Origin: Cycas panzhihuaensis
Lineage: Eukaryota; Cycadophyta
Direction: 5' to 3'
NCBI GenBank assembly: GCA_023213395.1
Contig: CM041465.1
Coordinates: 1,612,001-1,676,000 of the forward strand
Length of the DNA stretch: 64,000 nucleotides
Shown one piece after another: positions 54,110-64,000 of this stretch (position 1 is its first letter; every line of letters begins with the position of its first letter). Made by a program: the position numbers and the translations under genes. The notes beneath the pieces are model-generated. The model did not search any database, was not told the DNA's origin, and was given only the letters and a program-made list of their open reading frames with translations.

Positions 54110-55115
54110 TTACAGTATAATTTTCTTTAATTTGGAAGTTTTAGGAATACAAATTTTTCCGTTCCTAAGAATCAAATCGCCCTCTTGTTGGTATTTATCT
54201 AAATTGCTTCCCTTGATGTTATCTAGGAGTTTTTGGTATCTTGGATCTGCCATATATTCAGTTCCGATGGATTTTAACCATGGGGGCATAATTGTTGATA
54301 TCAACTGTAATGAAGGACCTTCTTTCGTTTCATCTGAGATTCGTGATAATGCGTCTGCTATAATATTCTCTTTGCCTTTCTTGTATACTATTGTGAAATC
54401 AAAATTCTGCAACTTACTAACCCATTTTTGTTGCTCATTGGACAATGTCTTATGTCTGAGGAAGTATTTCAGACTATCATGATCCGTGCGCACTTGAAAA
54501 GAATTTCCCAATAGATATTGTCGCCATTGCTGGATGGCGTGCATGATAGCGAGCATCTCCTTATCATAGATGGTTTTGAGTTTTTCTCTGTTATTTAACT
54601 TCCGACTCTCATAAGCTATTGGTCTTTCATCTTGGAGTAAGACTGCTCCTATTCCGAATCCCGATGCATCACACTCCAATACGAACGGTTTCAAAAAATC
54701 AGGTGTTGTTAAGATCGAGTCATATCATGGCCTTCTTAAGATTACCAAAAGCTTCTTCTGCTTTCAGGTTCTAAGCAAATGCATCTTTCTTTGTTAAATC
54801 TATGAGTGGTGCTGCTAGGTGTGCATAACCCTTTATGAACTTCCTAACAAACCCTGTTGTCCCCAAGAATCCTCAAACTGCTGTAACACTTGTTGGGGTT
54901 GGCCAATTGACAATTGCTTGTATTTTCTTTGGGTCAATCCTTATACCTTCTCTAGTTATGATATGGCCTAAGTATTCTAGTTCTTCTTTTGCAAACGAAC
55001 ATTTCTTCTTGTTGGCAAAGAATTGATTATCGCGCAAAATTCCGAAAATGATTTTCAGATGTTCTAGATGCTCTTCCCATGTCTTACTATAGATTAAGAT
55101 ATCATCAAAGAAAAT
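54110..55115 (-). pseudogene. Chromovirus G RT C-terminus and RNase H
   Basis: RT active site F-F-D-D-I-L-I-Y-S near 55105-55080, just past a TAG or TGA at about 55115, then L-E-Y-L-G-H-I-I-T (about 54965). Stops and a frameshift occur near 54690-54770. RNase H is open 54694-54110: L-E-C-D-A-S-G-F-G-I-G-A-V-L (about 54680), Y-D-K-E-M-L-A-I, R-T-D-H-D-S-L-K, A-D-A-L-S-R. Confidence 0.91.
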
Positions 55116-56330
55116 TCACACAAATTTGCGTAGCACTTGCCTGAAGATATCGTTCATGGTGCTCTGAAATGTTGCCGGCGCGTTTGTTAATCCAAATGGC
55201 ATTACCTTAAATTCAAATAGGCCTTCATGTGTTCTGAACGTTGTCTTGTATACGTCTTCTTCTCTTATCTGGATTTGATGATATCCTGAGCGTAAATCAA
55301 TTTTTGAAAAGTATTTTGCCCTATGAATTTCGTCCAATTGATTGTCAATGCAGGGGATCGGGTACCTGTTCTTGACTGTTAATTGATTGAGACCTCGGTA
55401 GTCTACACACATTCTGTATGAACCATCCTTCTTTGGACTGATAACAACTGGGGCTGCGAATGGGCTTGTGCTAGGGGTAATACTCCCTTGGGATAGAAGT
55501 TCACTTGTGATTTTCTCGATCTCTTTCCGTAAATGATACAGATGTCTATATGGTCGAACGTTGACTGGCGCTGCACCTGGTATAAGTTCAATTGCATGTT
55601 GATTTTCTCGAAGAGGTGGTAGTCCTTTCGATTCATCGAACACTGTCTTGTATTCTTCTATAATTTGTTGAATCTCTGGTGGAGTATCCTCGATTTCAAC
55701 CTTATAGCATGTCATAATATATGCTGATGGGTTTTTCCTGAGGATCTTCTCCATTTGGTGTGATGAGACCAGTTGTACTGGTGGCATTGCCGGTGCCTGC
55801 AATTGATACTTACGTCCTCCCTCGCGAAAGCACATAAATTTGGTCATATAATTAGTGACTATATTACCCAGAGTTTGAAGCCACTGGATTCCCAATACTG
55901 CATGCACGCCACCGATTTGCATTGCGAACATGCATGTGTTTGTGCAATATTCACCCATTTGTAAATTAATTTTTTTGCAGAATCCTCTGCACGATGCTGT
56001 TTTCCCATTTGCAATTGACACTTGGAATGCATTTATTGGTTCTATTTTAATTCCGAGCTTCTTTGCATTTGCCCTATTTATAAAGTTGTGTGTACTACCA
56101 CTATCCACTAGAATTGTGACAGGTGCCCCTTTTATCATCCCTTGAAATCGAAGTGTTTGTGGCATAACACTTTGTCCTGTAATTGCTTGGAGTGATATGT
56201 GTACATTTTCTATATCTAGCTCCAATAGTTCGTCTACTTCAGCTTCCTCTGGCTTTTCTTCAACTTCTTCATGAATTTCCTCAGGTGCTTCTTCTTCCTC
56301 CGATATTGTTGTATCTTTGGTATTAATCAT
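55116..56330 (-). pseudogene. Chromovirus G protease and RT N-terminus
   Basis: 404-codon open frame: an acidic E/E-rich stretch, protease V-D-S-G-S-T-H-N-F (about 56105, intact), V-L-G-I-Q-W-L (about 55890), then RT: Y-R-H-L-Y-H-L-R-K-E-I-E, S-P-F-A-A-P-V-V, C-V-D-Y-R-G-L-N-Q (about 55395), D-L-R-S-G-Y-H-Q-I (about 55300), M-P-F-G-L-T-N-A-P-A-T-F-Q (about 55190). It continues the Gag frame after one TAG. Confidence 0.92.
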
Positions 56331-57373
56331 ATATACCTTCTTGCCGACGCATTGATGTTCGCGATTCTATTTCGCACCACATTTGAAACAAGTTCCTTTC
56401 CTCATGTGTTCTTCCTTTGTTGTTGTCTCTTGATTATTTCTAATTGCTAATGGAGCCTCCGCTTTAGTTCCTGACCTGTTCCAGTTTGGGTTAAATCCTT
56501 GTAAGTTTTCTGTTCTGCGTGTGAATGTAGGTCTAGTTTCCTGCAGTTCTGCTTCCACGCATCTTGCTGTTTTGATTGTTGAATCTAATGTTGGTACCTC
56601 CATTGCTTTTAGACGATATCTTATTGGAGGTTTCAATCCGCTAATGTATGTTTCCAGAAGGAGTTCTGGTGGCACAGTTGTCGGAATTAGACATTGTAAC
56701 ACTTGAAATTGTTCAGTGAACTCTTGGACTGAGCTAGTTTGTTGTAATCTTGTCAACTGGGCGAAGTAGTCCGTACTCCATGAGTCTTCATATTGGGTTA
56801 TGAGCCCATGCTTCATGTTCTGCCAGCTTTCTGCCTGTTTCCCACTGGTTCGAAGCCACCATGAATACCATTTCAAGGCTCGACCGTACAAATGTAATGA
56901 TGCCAAGGATACTTGCTCATGTTCTGGTATCGTGTAGATTGAGAAATAGGTTTCCATTTGTAAGATCCATCCTCTTATATCCCTCGATTTATCGGGGTCA
57001 AATTTCTCTAAGGTGATCTTTGACATTGTCACCCCTTCGTTACTCTTGCAGGTTTTTCTTTGATATTCTCCTCCTGTTTTAAATCTTCCTTTGAAATTAC
57101 TTGTATTTCCTTTTCTTGTTTGGCCCATATTGGTTCTGCTTGTGATCCGTCCAATTTTATGTTGATTTCATGCATGAGGTCTGAGAGGCTTGGTAACGAA
57201 GCTAGGATTTCCTTTCCTACCTCGTCTGAGTTGACATGTTCCTGACTGGATTGGCCTTGGGTAGTCAACATCTTCTTTTGTTGTATAACCTTCTTAGAGC
57301 GTGACTCCGTTTGGGCTCTTCTCAAAAATCCACGGGCGGGAGGGTGGGGAAAATTTTCACTTCCTTCTCGCAA
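56331..57373 (-). pseudogene. Chromovirus G Gag
   Basis: N-terminal part 57373-57029 (M-R-E-G-S-E-N-F), then after a frameshift near 57030-57128 the capsid domain: F-D-P-D-K-S-R-D-I-R-G-W (about 57000), L-Y-G-R-A-L-K-W-Y (about 56890), F-T-E-Q-F. Zinc knuckle C-F-K-C-G-A-K at 56375-56395 then TAG, then N-R-E-H-Q-C: the stop replaces a residue that is normally Trp in this knuckle, and the frame then runs on into protease. Confidence 0.9.
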
Positions 57374-57477
57374 AAAATGTCACCCTTCTGATGGTTGTTA
57401 GACTGTATTGATCCCCTCCGGAAAAAAATTTGACTATATTCTCTGGAGACACTTTTCCACAGGATAGCTTCAACGAA
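57374..57477 (-). other. Chromovirus G short 5' leader
   Basis: About 100 bp between PBS and Gag, non-coding. Confidence 0.7.
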
Positions 57478-57489
57478 GCTCTGATACCA
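57478..57489 (-). other. Chromovirus G primer-binding site, initiator Met tRNA
   Basis: Minus strand TGGTATCAGAGC, continuing TTCG; two-base spacer from the LTR. Confidence 0.93.
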
Positions 57490-57491
57490 CT

Positions 57492-58032
57492 TGTAGCGGA
57501 AGCTTTTAACTTAATTTAAAAATAACACAAAGATTCGCAGATACTGGTCTAATATAGGTTCGAACAGATCTCTTCAATCTCAAGTAATAATGAATATTGG
57601 AAATTCACCATAAAACACCGAAATAAAGTAATGGAAATAGTACAAATAAAGGTAAATATATTGTCCAAAATAATACTGGGAAGTACAAAAAATGTATAAC
57701 AAAATATCCTTATTGAGCGCCTGCCCTTCGAGGCGGGAATCCTCCAAATATCTCAGGGCAAAAGGCCGAGCCAACTGCAGCCCTAAAGCCGAAAATGTAG
57801 AAGAGATCCAACCGAAGTGATGATCCAAAATGAGGGCTTTGCTCCCTATTTATAATGGTCGATTATTATCTTGTTTGAAGTCGGCCAGAATTAGGATAGT
57901 TCACTGGGAGTGAACCATTAATGAAGTCGGCCAGAAAACTGGCTTACTAGTCGGCTAATATTCCTATGCTCATTTCTGGGGTTTAAGTCGGTTGACAGGC
58001 CCCTAAAGAGAGGGTTTTCCTATAACACAGCA
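57492..58032 (-). repeat. Chromovirus G 5' LTR
   Basis: 541 bp matching 52297-52833. Minus-strand TATA box TATAAATAG at 57846-57854 is the likely promoter. TSD TCTTA follows at 58033-58037. Confidence 0.95.
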
Positions 58033-58037
58033 TCTTA

Positions 58038-58900
58038 CAAAAGAAATGAAATTCTTTTGACATATATTCACTTCCACCATCAGGATTAATGCATTTTACT
58101 TCACTATTACTTTCTAATTCAGCCTCATCTTTGAATTTTTTAAAGTGATCAAATGTTTCTGATTTGCTATACAGAAAGGATATGCAGGTATTTTTTTGAA
58201 AAATCATCAATAAAGGTGAGAAAATACCGCGCTCTATTTAGAGAACTTGGTGTAATGGGTCCATAGAGATCTGTGTGGACTAACTCCAGTTTACTCTGAG
58301 CACACCGAGAACTTCTTTGAAATGGAGCCCTATGTTGCTTTCCCATCATACAACTTTTATAAACAAAGGGATTACAAGACACATTTGGAAGTCCATCTAC
58401 CATGTTAGAAATTTTCAACAATTCTAACCTATCATTTGAGATATGCCCATACTTCAAATGCCAAATTTCATTATCGTGAATGCTGGAGACAACAAGAGAG
58501 TTTATGTTAGTTCTAGACATAATGGGATCACCTTTAGGCGTAATGGCCATAGAGAGCAACTTACAGAGATTGCTACTTTCTACCCCTTCTGCAATTACAA
58601 CTCTATTTCTTTTCATGTCTAGAATAAAGCAGTGTACATTGCCATCAAATATAATCCTCAGTTTCTTTTTCCCCAATTGGAACATGGACAACAGATTCTT
58701 TTTCATTCTAGGAACAAAATGAACATTCCCAATTCTTTGAACTTTCCCACCAATCTCTACAGCAATAATTCCAATTCCTTGAATGTGAAGAGGATAATTG
58801 TTTCCCAACTCAATAGTTCTATCGAAAGGATATGGTTTCAAAGTTTCAAATCACTCTTTTCTTCTTGTCATGTGATTGTATGCTCCTGAGGCAATGTACC
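58038..58900 (-). pseudogene. Copia F protease, GAG-pre-integrase and integrase N-terminus
   Basis: Minus strand: W-Y-I-A-S-G-A-Y-N-H-M near 58900-58868, where the catalytic Asp of D-S-G-A is Ala, so the protease is dead. Then a long open frame 58841-58167: N-L-L-S-M-F-Q-L, I-W-H-L-K-Y-G-H-I-S-N-D-R-L (about 58455), S-C-M-M-G-K-Q-H-R-A-P-F, L-V-H-T-D-L-Y-G-P-I (about 58270), F-I-D-D-F-S-K-K. The integrase core continues 58038-58200 in another frame and resumes beyond G at 52296. Confidence 0.9.
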
Positions 58901-59637
58901 AGTCATCTGTTGTGTTGAAATTGGTGGCAAGGGAAACAACAAATGCTATTTCTTCTTTGTCTTCCATTGTGTCTTGTTCTTTGTTATAATGTCTTGCAAC
59001 TTGCTTCCCTCTCTAGATCTCTGCACGTCTTTGAGAACATTGGTAGGGATAATGTCTAGATTGTCCACAGTGGTAACATACATTAGATGCTTGACAATTA
59101 TTGGAAAAATGACCTGGTCTCCTGCAATTAAAGCAAACTCTAGAGTCTCTTGGGGGAAAGGACCTCGCTTTGCCTCTTCCTTTTGACCATTGTCCTTTGG
59201 AACCTGTCCAACGTCTGTTTTCTATTATGGCCTCAGAAAGCAATTTGCCCTTGTCCTTTGTTGCCTAAATTGAGTCTTGAAAGAAAAACTTCTTCAATTT
59301 CAACTTCTTCTTCATACCTTTTATTCCTTTGTTCTTGGTTCAACATATACCTTGTTTAAATCTCAAAAGACATGTTGTGAGCATATTCACCATATTATCA
59401 AATGATTTAGATAGTTTGTTTACTACCATCCAAACAAGTTCTGTATTAGTAATCTTGTCTCCTGTTGTAACAAGATTATTTTTGACAGTATTTACTTTTG
59501 CAACAAAATCAGAGATTGATTGACTTTCTTTTATTTTAAGTTTATATGAATCTTCTCTTAGAGCAATTATTCTAGCCTCATTTTTTTGGCTAAACAAGGA
59601 AGTCACAACCTTCTAGATTTTTGCAGAAGAGCCTACT
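58901..59637 (-). pseudogene. Copia F Gag, C-terminal part
   Basis: Helical body 59606-59340 (S-I-S-D-F-V-A-K-V, S-K-S-F-D-N-M-V-N) and two complete zinc knuckles at about 59065-59135: C-F-N-C-R-R-P-G-H-F-S-N-N-C and C-Y-H-C-G-Q-S-R-H-Y-P-Y-Q-C. A frameshift near 59250-59340 separates them. The N-terminus lies beyond gypsy H, outside the window. Confidence 0.88.
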
Positions 59638-60470
59638 GTTGACTCAGGTGTTCCCACTGCACTTGTGGGAACAGTGCACTTGTCAAGGTTACACAGGCTA
59701 TAGTCTAGTTAGGATACGGTCAACATGGTTATTCACATACATTCCATAGATTATTCAATGTTTCCACAGAATTATATCACAATAGTACATAGCAGCATAG
59801 AAATCAACACATATTCAACATTTCATCCTTATAACACAGAGAATACAGAGTTTTCCACATAACTCTTCTTTCCATTAAGCAATAAGTTCAATTACACAGA
59901 GGGCTGGAATGCATTCCTGTGCATTCTAGTAGCATACACTCTTCTGTTACATGCGTACCCAGGTGGTACTTATCAATAAACATTGCTTCAATCGGCTATC
60001 ATACGTGCTGGCATCCGTACCATTGCGTACCCTGAATATTCGGCTCTCACCCTAACCGAATGGTCCTTGCGTACTTCCTTAAATGTGCCTCTTCATACCT
60101 TTTTGCTGAAGGGTTATGACTGCCTGTCATAACTGTACCCCTTCAGTCAAGCATACCTTTTCCTTAATCATTAGTTATACCTTTAACTAATGTCTTCATC
60201 ATGTCCGTACGACCATACGTACGTCTGGCAGCTCCCCAGGCTTCCACTGGTCCCGTGCTGTCATGCGTACTGCTTCTGTCTAGTTCCGTTCCGCCGGGGT
60301 ACGTATTCGCGTTATGCACTGCCTGTGCACCTGTCCTACGTACCCAATATGCTAGTTTTTCCACTGTTTCGCCTCGTGCGTACCTCCGTACGGTCCGTAC
60401 CTGCACATCTAGGGTTATCCAGCCTACCTCTGGTCTTCCAACAACCATATGATCAATTTATGCCCCAACA
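59638..60470 (-). repeat. Gypsy H 3' LTR
   Basis: 833 bp, plus-strand TGTTGACTCAGG...GCCCCAACA. Contains the GGAATGC inverted repeat near 59903-59930 and dense TACG motifs at 60200-60410. Confidence 0.92.
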
Positions 60471-60565
60471 TCTATCCCGGGTCAACAGTATGGGTTTGAG
60501 CATCCTTGCTCAACAAAATTCCAAAAATTTTTCAAAATTTTGGTGTATTCCTCCCCCGCTCTGCC
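60471..60565 (-). other. Gypsy H purine tract and palindrome
   Basis: The same 18-nt palindrome TTGAGCA...TGCTCAA at 60496-60513. The purine tract (minus strand GAGCGGGGGAGGAATA) is at about 60547-60562, so some 77 bases from the LTR. Confidence 0.65.
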
Positions 60566-61644
60566 TCAAGGCGGCTCCTGCTGCCTGTGTCCTACTAGGA
60601 TTTCTTCATTAATCTGTGTTAAGGTAGCAATGATAGCATCCTTTTCCTTAATTTTATCTTGAAGGGCAACTATCTCGGCTTTATACCCTTCCTCCATTTC
60701 TTGAATAAATTGAATTATAGGTCCTGATTTATTATGTGGTGTGGGAGGTGCTGAGGCTTCACCTGCTTCCATTGACGGAGGGAAGTCTTCCCATTCCTCC
60801 TGTGAGGCCTCTCGCTTCTTCCTCCTCCCCTGATTCCTCTTCACCTTTCTTTCGTTTACCTCTTTTGTGGAGAGCCTGTTTTGTTCGATGTGGAATAGGT
60901 GTTCCTAGTGTTTTCTGCAACCAGGTGAGTACCTTATGCATTTGTTTTTGAACCCTTCTTTTTGCTTCCAGGCTGTTAACTGAATCCGGGAATTCCGCCG
61001 CCCACTGTTTAATGATAGGTTCCCGCAGAGAAATGGTGGTTCTTGTTAGCTGTACTTCTGGACATTGATAAAACAAGATAGCCAATAATAAGGAGGGATG
61101 TCGAAAGGGATGTGTCCTGATCTCCTTGAGTTGCTGCCTCATGTTTTCTGCCAAGAATTTGACGACCCGCTTTCTCCTTCCCGAATTTTTAATAACATCG
61201 CATCATACCTCCCGGAATGTATGTATACTTCCGTTTGGACAAAAATCGGGAATTTATAACTTTTGCTATCCATTGGAGTCTGATATCAATGATATCTACT
61301 ACACGAATTCCACCAGACATTATCTGGGTATTTGCTTGACATAATTCTCTTAACCACATTTCACGGTCAACCTCTGACCTCTTGGTACCCAAGGGAATTT
61401 CCCCTTCATTTGGGAGTTTTGTGATGGTGTGAATTATTTCTGCATCCATCTTGACCTTCCTGCTATCTTCCTTCAGTGCTAACAGGATCTGGTTCATGAG
61501 TTCTAGGTCATAATACATAGGATTGCAATAAATGTAGTCTCCCCATCCTGCTTGTTTTACCCTGGTCTGAAATTGAGCTGGTAAAGCTTGCAATTCCTGC
61601 TTAAGCTTTGGTATAAACGTTTCTTGGCATCCTATTGTCCTCAT
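60566..61644 (-). pseudogene. Gypsy H extra ORF (broken)
   Basis: Start ATG at 61642-61644 (M-R-T-I-G-C-Q-E-T). The first 148 codons match gypsy 1 (W-G-D-Y-I-Y-C-N-P, T-K-R-S-E-V-D, L-Q-W-I-A-K-V-I-N-S-R-F-L, Y-T-Y-I-P-G-G-M-M), then a frameshift near 61195, then 61154-60759 (R-H-P-S-L-L-L-A-I-L-F-Y-Q-C, a K-R-G-K-R-K-K basic patch and an acidic run) and, after another shift, the coiled-coil C-terminus 60844-60566. TGA-ended like the others. Confidence 0.86.
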
Positions 61645-61867
61645 TTTGGCTGTGGGATTCCAGAGATAGCTGAAAATAACCTAAGAGTTCAAATCGGAAC
61701 CCTACGTGCGTACCTTTTGGGTATGCTTATCGTTTTCTTGAAATTCTGTGTCGAGATGCGCACCGGAGTCACTTTTTTGTCTTACAGGGTTGTACGGTTG
61801 CTTGGCGGAAAATTCGGAGTCGATTCGTCCATCATTTTCCGCTGCGTACTTCACGGGAATGCTCGCA
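61645..61867 (-). promoter_or_regulatory. Upstream region of the gypsy H extra ORF
   Basis: Minus strand: GGTTATTTTCAG (61671-61682) and ATCCCACAG (about 61652-61660) then CC, AAA and the ATG. Same order as in gypsy 1 and gypsy 2; consistent with a 3' splice site. Confidence 0.5.
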
Positions 61868-62250
61868 GGTACGTAATGTTTTGTCTTATTCACTGTTTTG
61901 TCTTATACGTGCTTTTTGGTACGTATAATGTTATTTGGTTCCACTGTGCGTACTCGATTACGTACTTTTTAGGTATGTATAATGTAACTGGGCACTTAGG
62001 CTTTCTTTCCACTGTGCGTACTCGACTACGTACTTTCTAGGTATGTATAATGTAATTGGGTAACTTAAATTTTCTTTATCGTATGCACCGTGCGTACTTT
62101 TCGTGCACGATAATGTAGTTTTGATTCACTTTTTTGAATTGTGCGTACTGGACTGTATTTCCCTGGTACGTATAGTGTAATTTTTGAAATTTGATCATTT
62201 TTTTAACTGTGCGTACTTGGTAACATACCTTTTTGGTACGTAAAATGTAT
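61868..62250 (-). repeat. TACGTACC tandem array, gypsy H
   Basis: Five to six units of about 60-70 bp, seen on the plus strand as GGTACGTATAATG preceded by GTGCGTACTCGA-TACGTA-type sequence. One unit reads TGCGTACTTTTCGTGCACG near 62090-62110, matching the odd unit in gypsy 2. Confidence 0.85.
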
Positions 62251-62483
62251 TTTGCTTGTATGCTTTTAAATTTTCCTCTGAATTTTTCAGTTTATGATCA
62301 TTATACTATTGCTTATGTATGTGATGAGTTACGGTTGTTTTTTCTATTTTTTCCAATTTTTTTTTCTGTATTTTTGTTTCCATACCGGAGTGGATCACAT
62401 TCCGGTATCAAGGCAAGTTAATTTGCCTCAACTTCATGCAATACGATATAGTACAACTAGCTGATCCGGCTGGTAAAGCTGAT
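62251..62483 (-). other. Gypsy H post-pol block with paired hairpins
   Basis: Perfect stems ATACCGGA (62382-62389)/TCCGGTAT (62401-62408) and AGGCAA (62411-62416)/TTGCCT (62423-62428), in the same order relative to pol as in gypsy 1 and 2. The remainder is AT-rich. Confidence 0.6.
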
Positions 62484-63572
62484 CTATTCAAAGTATGGTT
62501 TTAGTTTGCTACCATTTACCCGAGTTGGTAGCAGTGGCTCATCAATTTCTTGTAGCTGCACCGATCCGTTGGCAAAGACTTTTTCTGCGATGTACGGTCC
62601 CAACCACCACATCTTGAGTTTGCCGGGGTGCATTTTGAACTTGTCGTCAGAAAGCAAAGACTTGATCACCTTCTTTGAACTGAGGTTTACGTAAATGTCG
62701 ATCGTGCCATGCTTTTTGTTGTTGCTTTTCTACATTTTGTAACCATTTTGCCACATGTCGCTTCTTTTCTAATTGCACTAATTCTTCCAATCGCTGTCGT
62801 AAGGACTGGAAGTCGTCTAATCGACATTGCATAGCAACTCATAGACTTGGTATCTTAAATTCCGTCGGAAGAATGGCTTCTGTGCCGTAGACAAGCTGGA
62901 ATGGAGTTTGTCTAGTTGATCTTTTATACGTCGTTTGAAATGCCCATAGCACGGATGGCAATTTCTCGGCCCAATCAGATCTGCCGACATCGCATATCTT
63001 CCTTAAGCAATTCTCGATTATCTTATTCGAACTTTCCGCTTGGCCATTTGCTCTCGGATAATAGGGAGTAGATTTCCGATGACTTATCATGAAGGCTAAT
63101 GTCAATGTCTCAGAAAGTGGGTGCCTTGGTCGCTCACAATTTCCAAGGGGCATCCAAATCGTGCAATAACCACCTTGTACAGAAATCGAGCTGCATTTTC
63201 CGCATCGGCTTTCCGTAATGCTCTCGCTTCTACCCACTTCGTCATATAGTCAGCTGCCATCAAAATATATCGGGCTTTCGATCGACGAGCGGCTGGTTTA
63301 ATTGGCCCCACGAAGTCGAGTCCCCATTTCTTGAATGGTGCTAAAGGTAAAATGGGATGTAGGGGTTGGAAATCCTGTTGATTAGGTTTCCCAACTCGCT
63401 GGCAATAGTTGCAAGCTTGGATCCACTTCCTGATGTCCTCGAACATGGATGACCACCAGAATCCGGACATCAAAATTTTCTGCCATGTGGCTAATTTGCC
63501 CATGTGTCCACCTGCTACTCCTTCGTGTGCTTGCGACATGATTTGGTTGATCTCGTGTGGTCAAACACAACG
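62484..63572 (-). pseudogene. Gypsy H integrase
   Basis: Minus strand: H-E-G-V-A-G-G-H (about 63530), C-N-Y-C-Q-R-V-G (about 63410), W-G-L-D-F-V-G-P-I (about 63320), I-V-S-D-Q-G-T-H-F (about 63130), N-G-Q-A-E-S-S-N-K-I-I-E (about 63050-63015), C-terminal L-K-M-W-W-L-G-P-Y and the stop at 62484. Frameshifts near 63110, 62840 and 62660. All three catalytic acidic residues are present. Confidence 0.92.
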
Positions 63573-64000
63573 TCATAACACTTTGTCTGGTCCCAATTTG
63601 TATAATTCCCCATTGATTAGTTGATATGGTTCTGCTTTTTTGATAAAATTCTTTTTTCCCGTGCGATCTAATTCTGCCGACACTTCTCCAGTCGCTAAGT
63701 ATTCTGGTATTCCCTCATACCAGTCAGTTGGGACCGCTTCCACACTGAATAGTGCTGTGTCTGGAAAGTCGTTTGGCACTCCCGTGGCTCTTTCCCCGTT
63801 TGTGATTCTTGACAACTGATCAGGGATGATATGGGTTTTTCCGGGTTTCACAATGATCTTAAAAGAAAATTCTTGGAACAACATCAACCACCTGTTGATT
63901 CGCCCTCGCATGATCGGTTTGTTTACCAAATACATCAACGCTTGGTGATCGACGAAGAACAAAAATGGATTTGACAATAGATAGTGTCGAAATTTCTGCA
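63573..64000 (-). pseudogene. Gypsy H RNase H C-terminus and IN linker
   Basis: Open 63977-63573, running off the window: V-D-H-Q-A-L-M-Y (about 63950), G-K-T-H-I-I-P-D-Q-L-S-R (about 63840), then the RNase H-integrase linker D-W-Y-E-G-I-P-E-Y. It stops at a TGA where gypsy 2 has an Arg CGA, and a second CGA-to-TGA change follows within six codons, both at CpG sites. Confidence 0.9.

Larger units (their letters stand above)
52297..58032 (-). mobile_element. Chromovirus G (Ty3/gypsy with chromodomain)
   Basis: 5,736-bp minus-strand gypsy element, TSD TCTTA, LTRs 52297-52833 and 57492-58032, initiator Met PBS and a strong PPT. Gag-pol ends in a chromodomain, which defines chromoviruses and is thought to guide integration to marked chromatin. 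One gag-pol frame runs 57128-55116 with a single TAG. Confidence 0.95.
49781..59637 (-). mobile_element. Copia F, interrupted by chromovirus G, cut by gypsy H
   Basis: Minus-strand short-LTR copia element inserted in copia D (left target probably ACTCC at 49776-49780). The 3' LTR is 49781-49970, pol 49971-52296, then G, then 58038-59637. The TSD of G is TCTTA (52292-52296, 58033-58037). H sits in Gag with left TSD CCTAC (59633-59637). The 5' LTR is outside the window. Confidence 0.85.
59638..64000 (-). mobile_element. Gypsy H (Athila/Tat-like), partial
   Basis: Minus-strand relative of gypsy 1, inserted in copia F Gag. Visible are the 3' LTR, palindrome, extra ORF, acceptor-like tract, TACGTACC array, hairpins, integrase and part of RNase H. 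RT, Gag and 5' LTR are outside the window. LTR start (minus strand) TGTTGGGGCATAAATTG, closest to gypsy 1. Confidence 0.93.

Overview
This is plant nuclear DNA made entirely of LTR retrotransposons inserted into one another. I see no host gene, no structural RNA gene and no prokaryotic feature. The evidence is: Ty1/copia and Ty3/gypsy polyproteins in every segment, LTR pairs beginning TG and ending CA, 5-bp target-site duplications (TSDs), primer-binding sites (PBSs) matching plant initiator-Met or resembling tRNA-Asp, and polypurine tracts (PPTs). The density, the depth of nesting and the age of the copies (many C-to-T stop codons, LTRs several percent apart) suggest a large-genome plant, most likely a gymnosperm; the species cannot be fixed from the sequence.

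Names used here. Copia D (minus strand) is the oldest layer and survives as three pieces: 665-995, 39865-41854 and 49532-49780. Into D went copia A (996-39859), copia E (41855-49526), copia F (49781 to beyond 59637) and, at the left edge, a gypsy LTR remnant J (to 664) that itself carries a plus-strand copia I LTR (77-413). Copia A holds copia C inside its 3' LTR (1142-19073), copia B inside its RT region (20301-25493) and gypsy 2 beside its PBS (29106-39625). Copia C holds gypsy 1 (7842-18421) and a solo gypsy LTR, K (1606-2479). Copia F holds the chromovirus G (52297-58032) and gypsy H (59638 to beyond 64000). The deepest chain is D > A > C > gypsy 1.

Gypsy 1, gypsy 2 and H are three copies of one Athila/Tat-like gypsy family and are the most interesting content. 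The shared plan is LTR, tRNA-Asp-like PBS, Gag with four zinc knuckles, protease, a poly-C tract followed by a stem, a second capsid-like domain, RT with an FLDD active site, RNase H, integrase, a pair of hairpins, an array of 60-72 bp TACGTACC repeats, a conserved splice-acceptor-like tract, an unrecognised extra ORF of 366 aa (intact only in gypsy 1), a purine tract with an 18-nt palindrome, and the 3' LTR. The extra ORF sits where an env gene would sit. It has a basic/acidic linker and a C-terminal coiled coil but no membrane segment.

Copia A, B and F are short-LTR (190-220 bp) relatives, C has about 355-bp LTRs, and E has 546-bp LTRs. G is a chromodomain gypsy element with about 540-bp LTRs. 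Nearly every protein-coding region is broken by stops or frameshifts; apart from the gypsy 1 extra ORF, only individual domains read through. All boundaries were read by eye from LTR ends and TSDs; domain limits are approximate.
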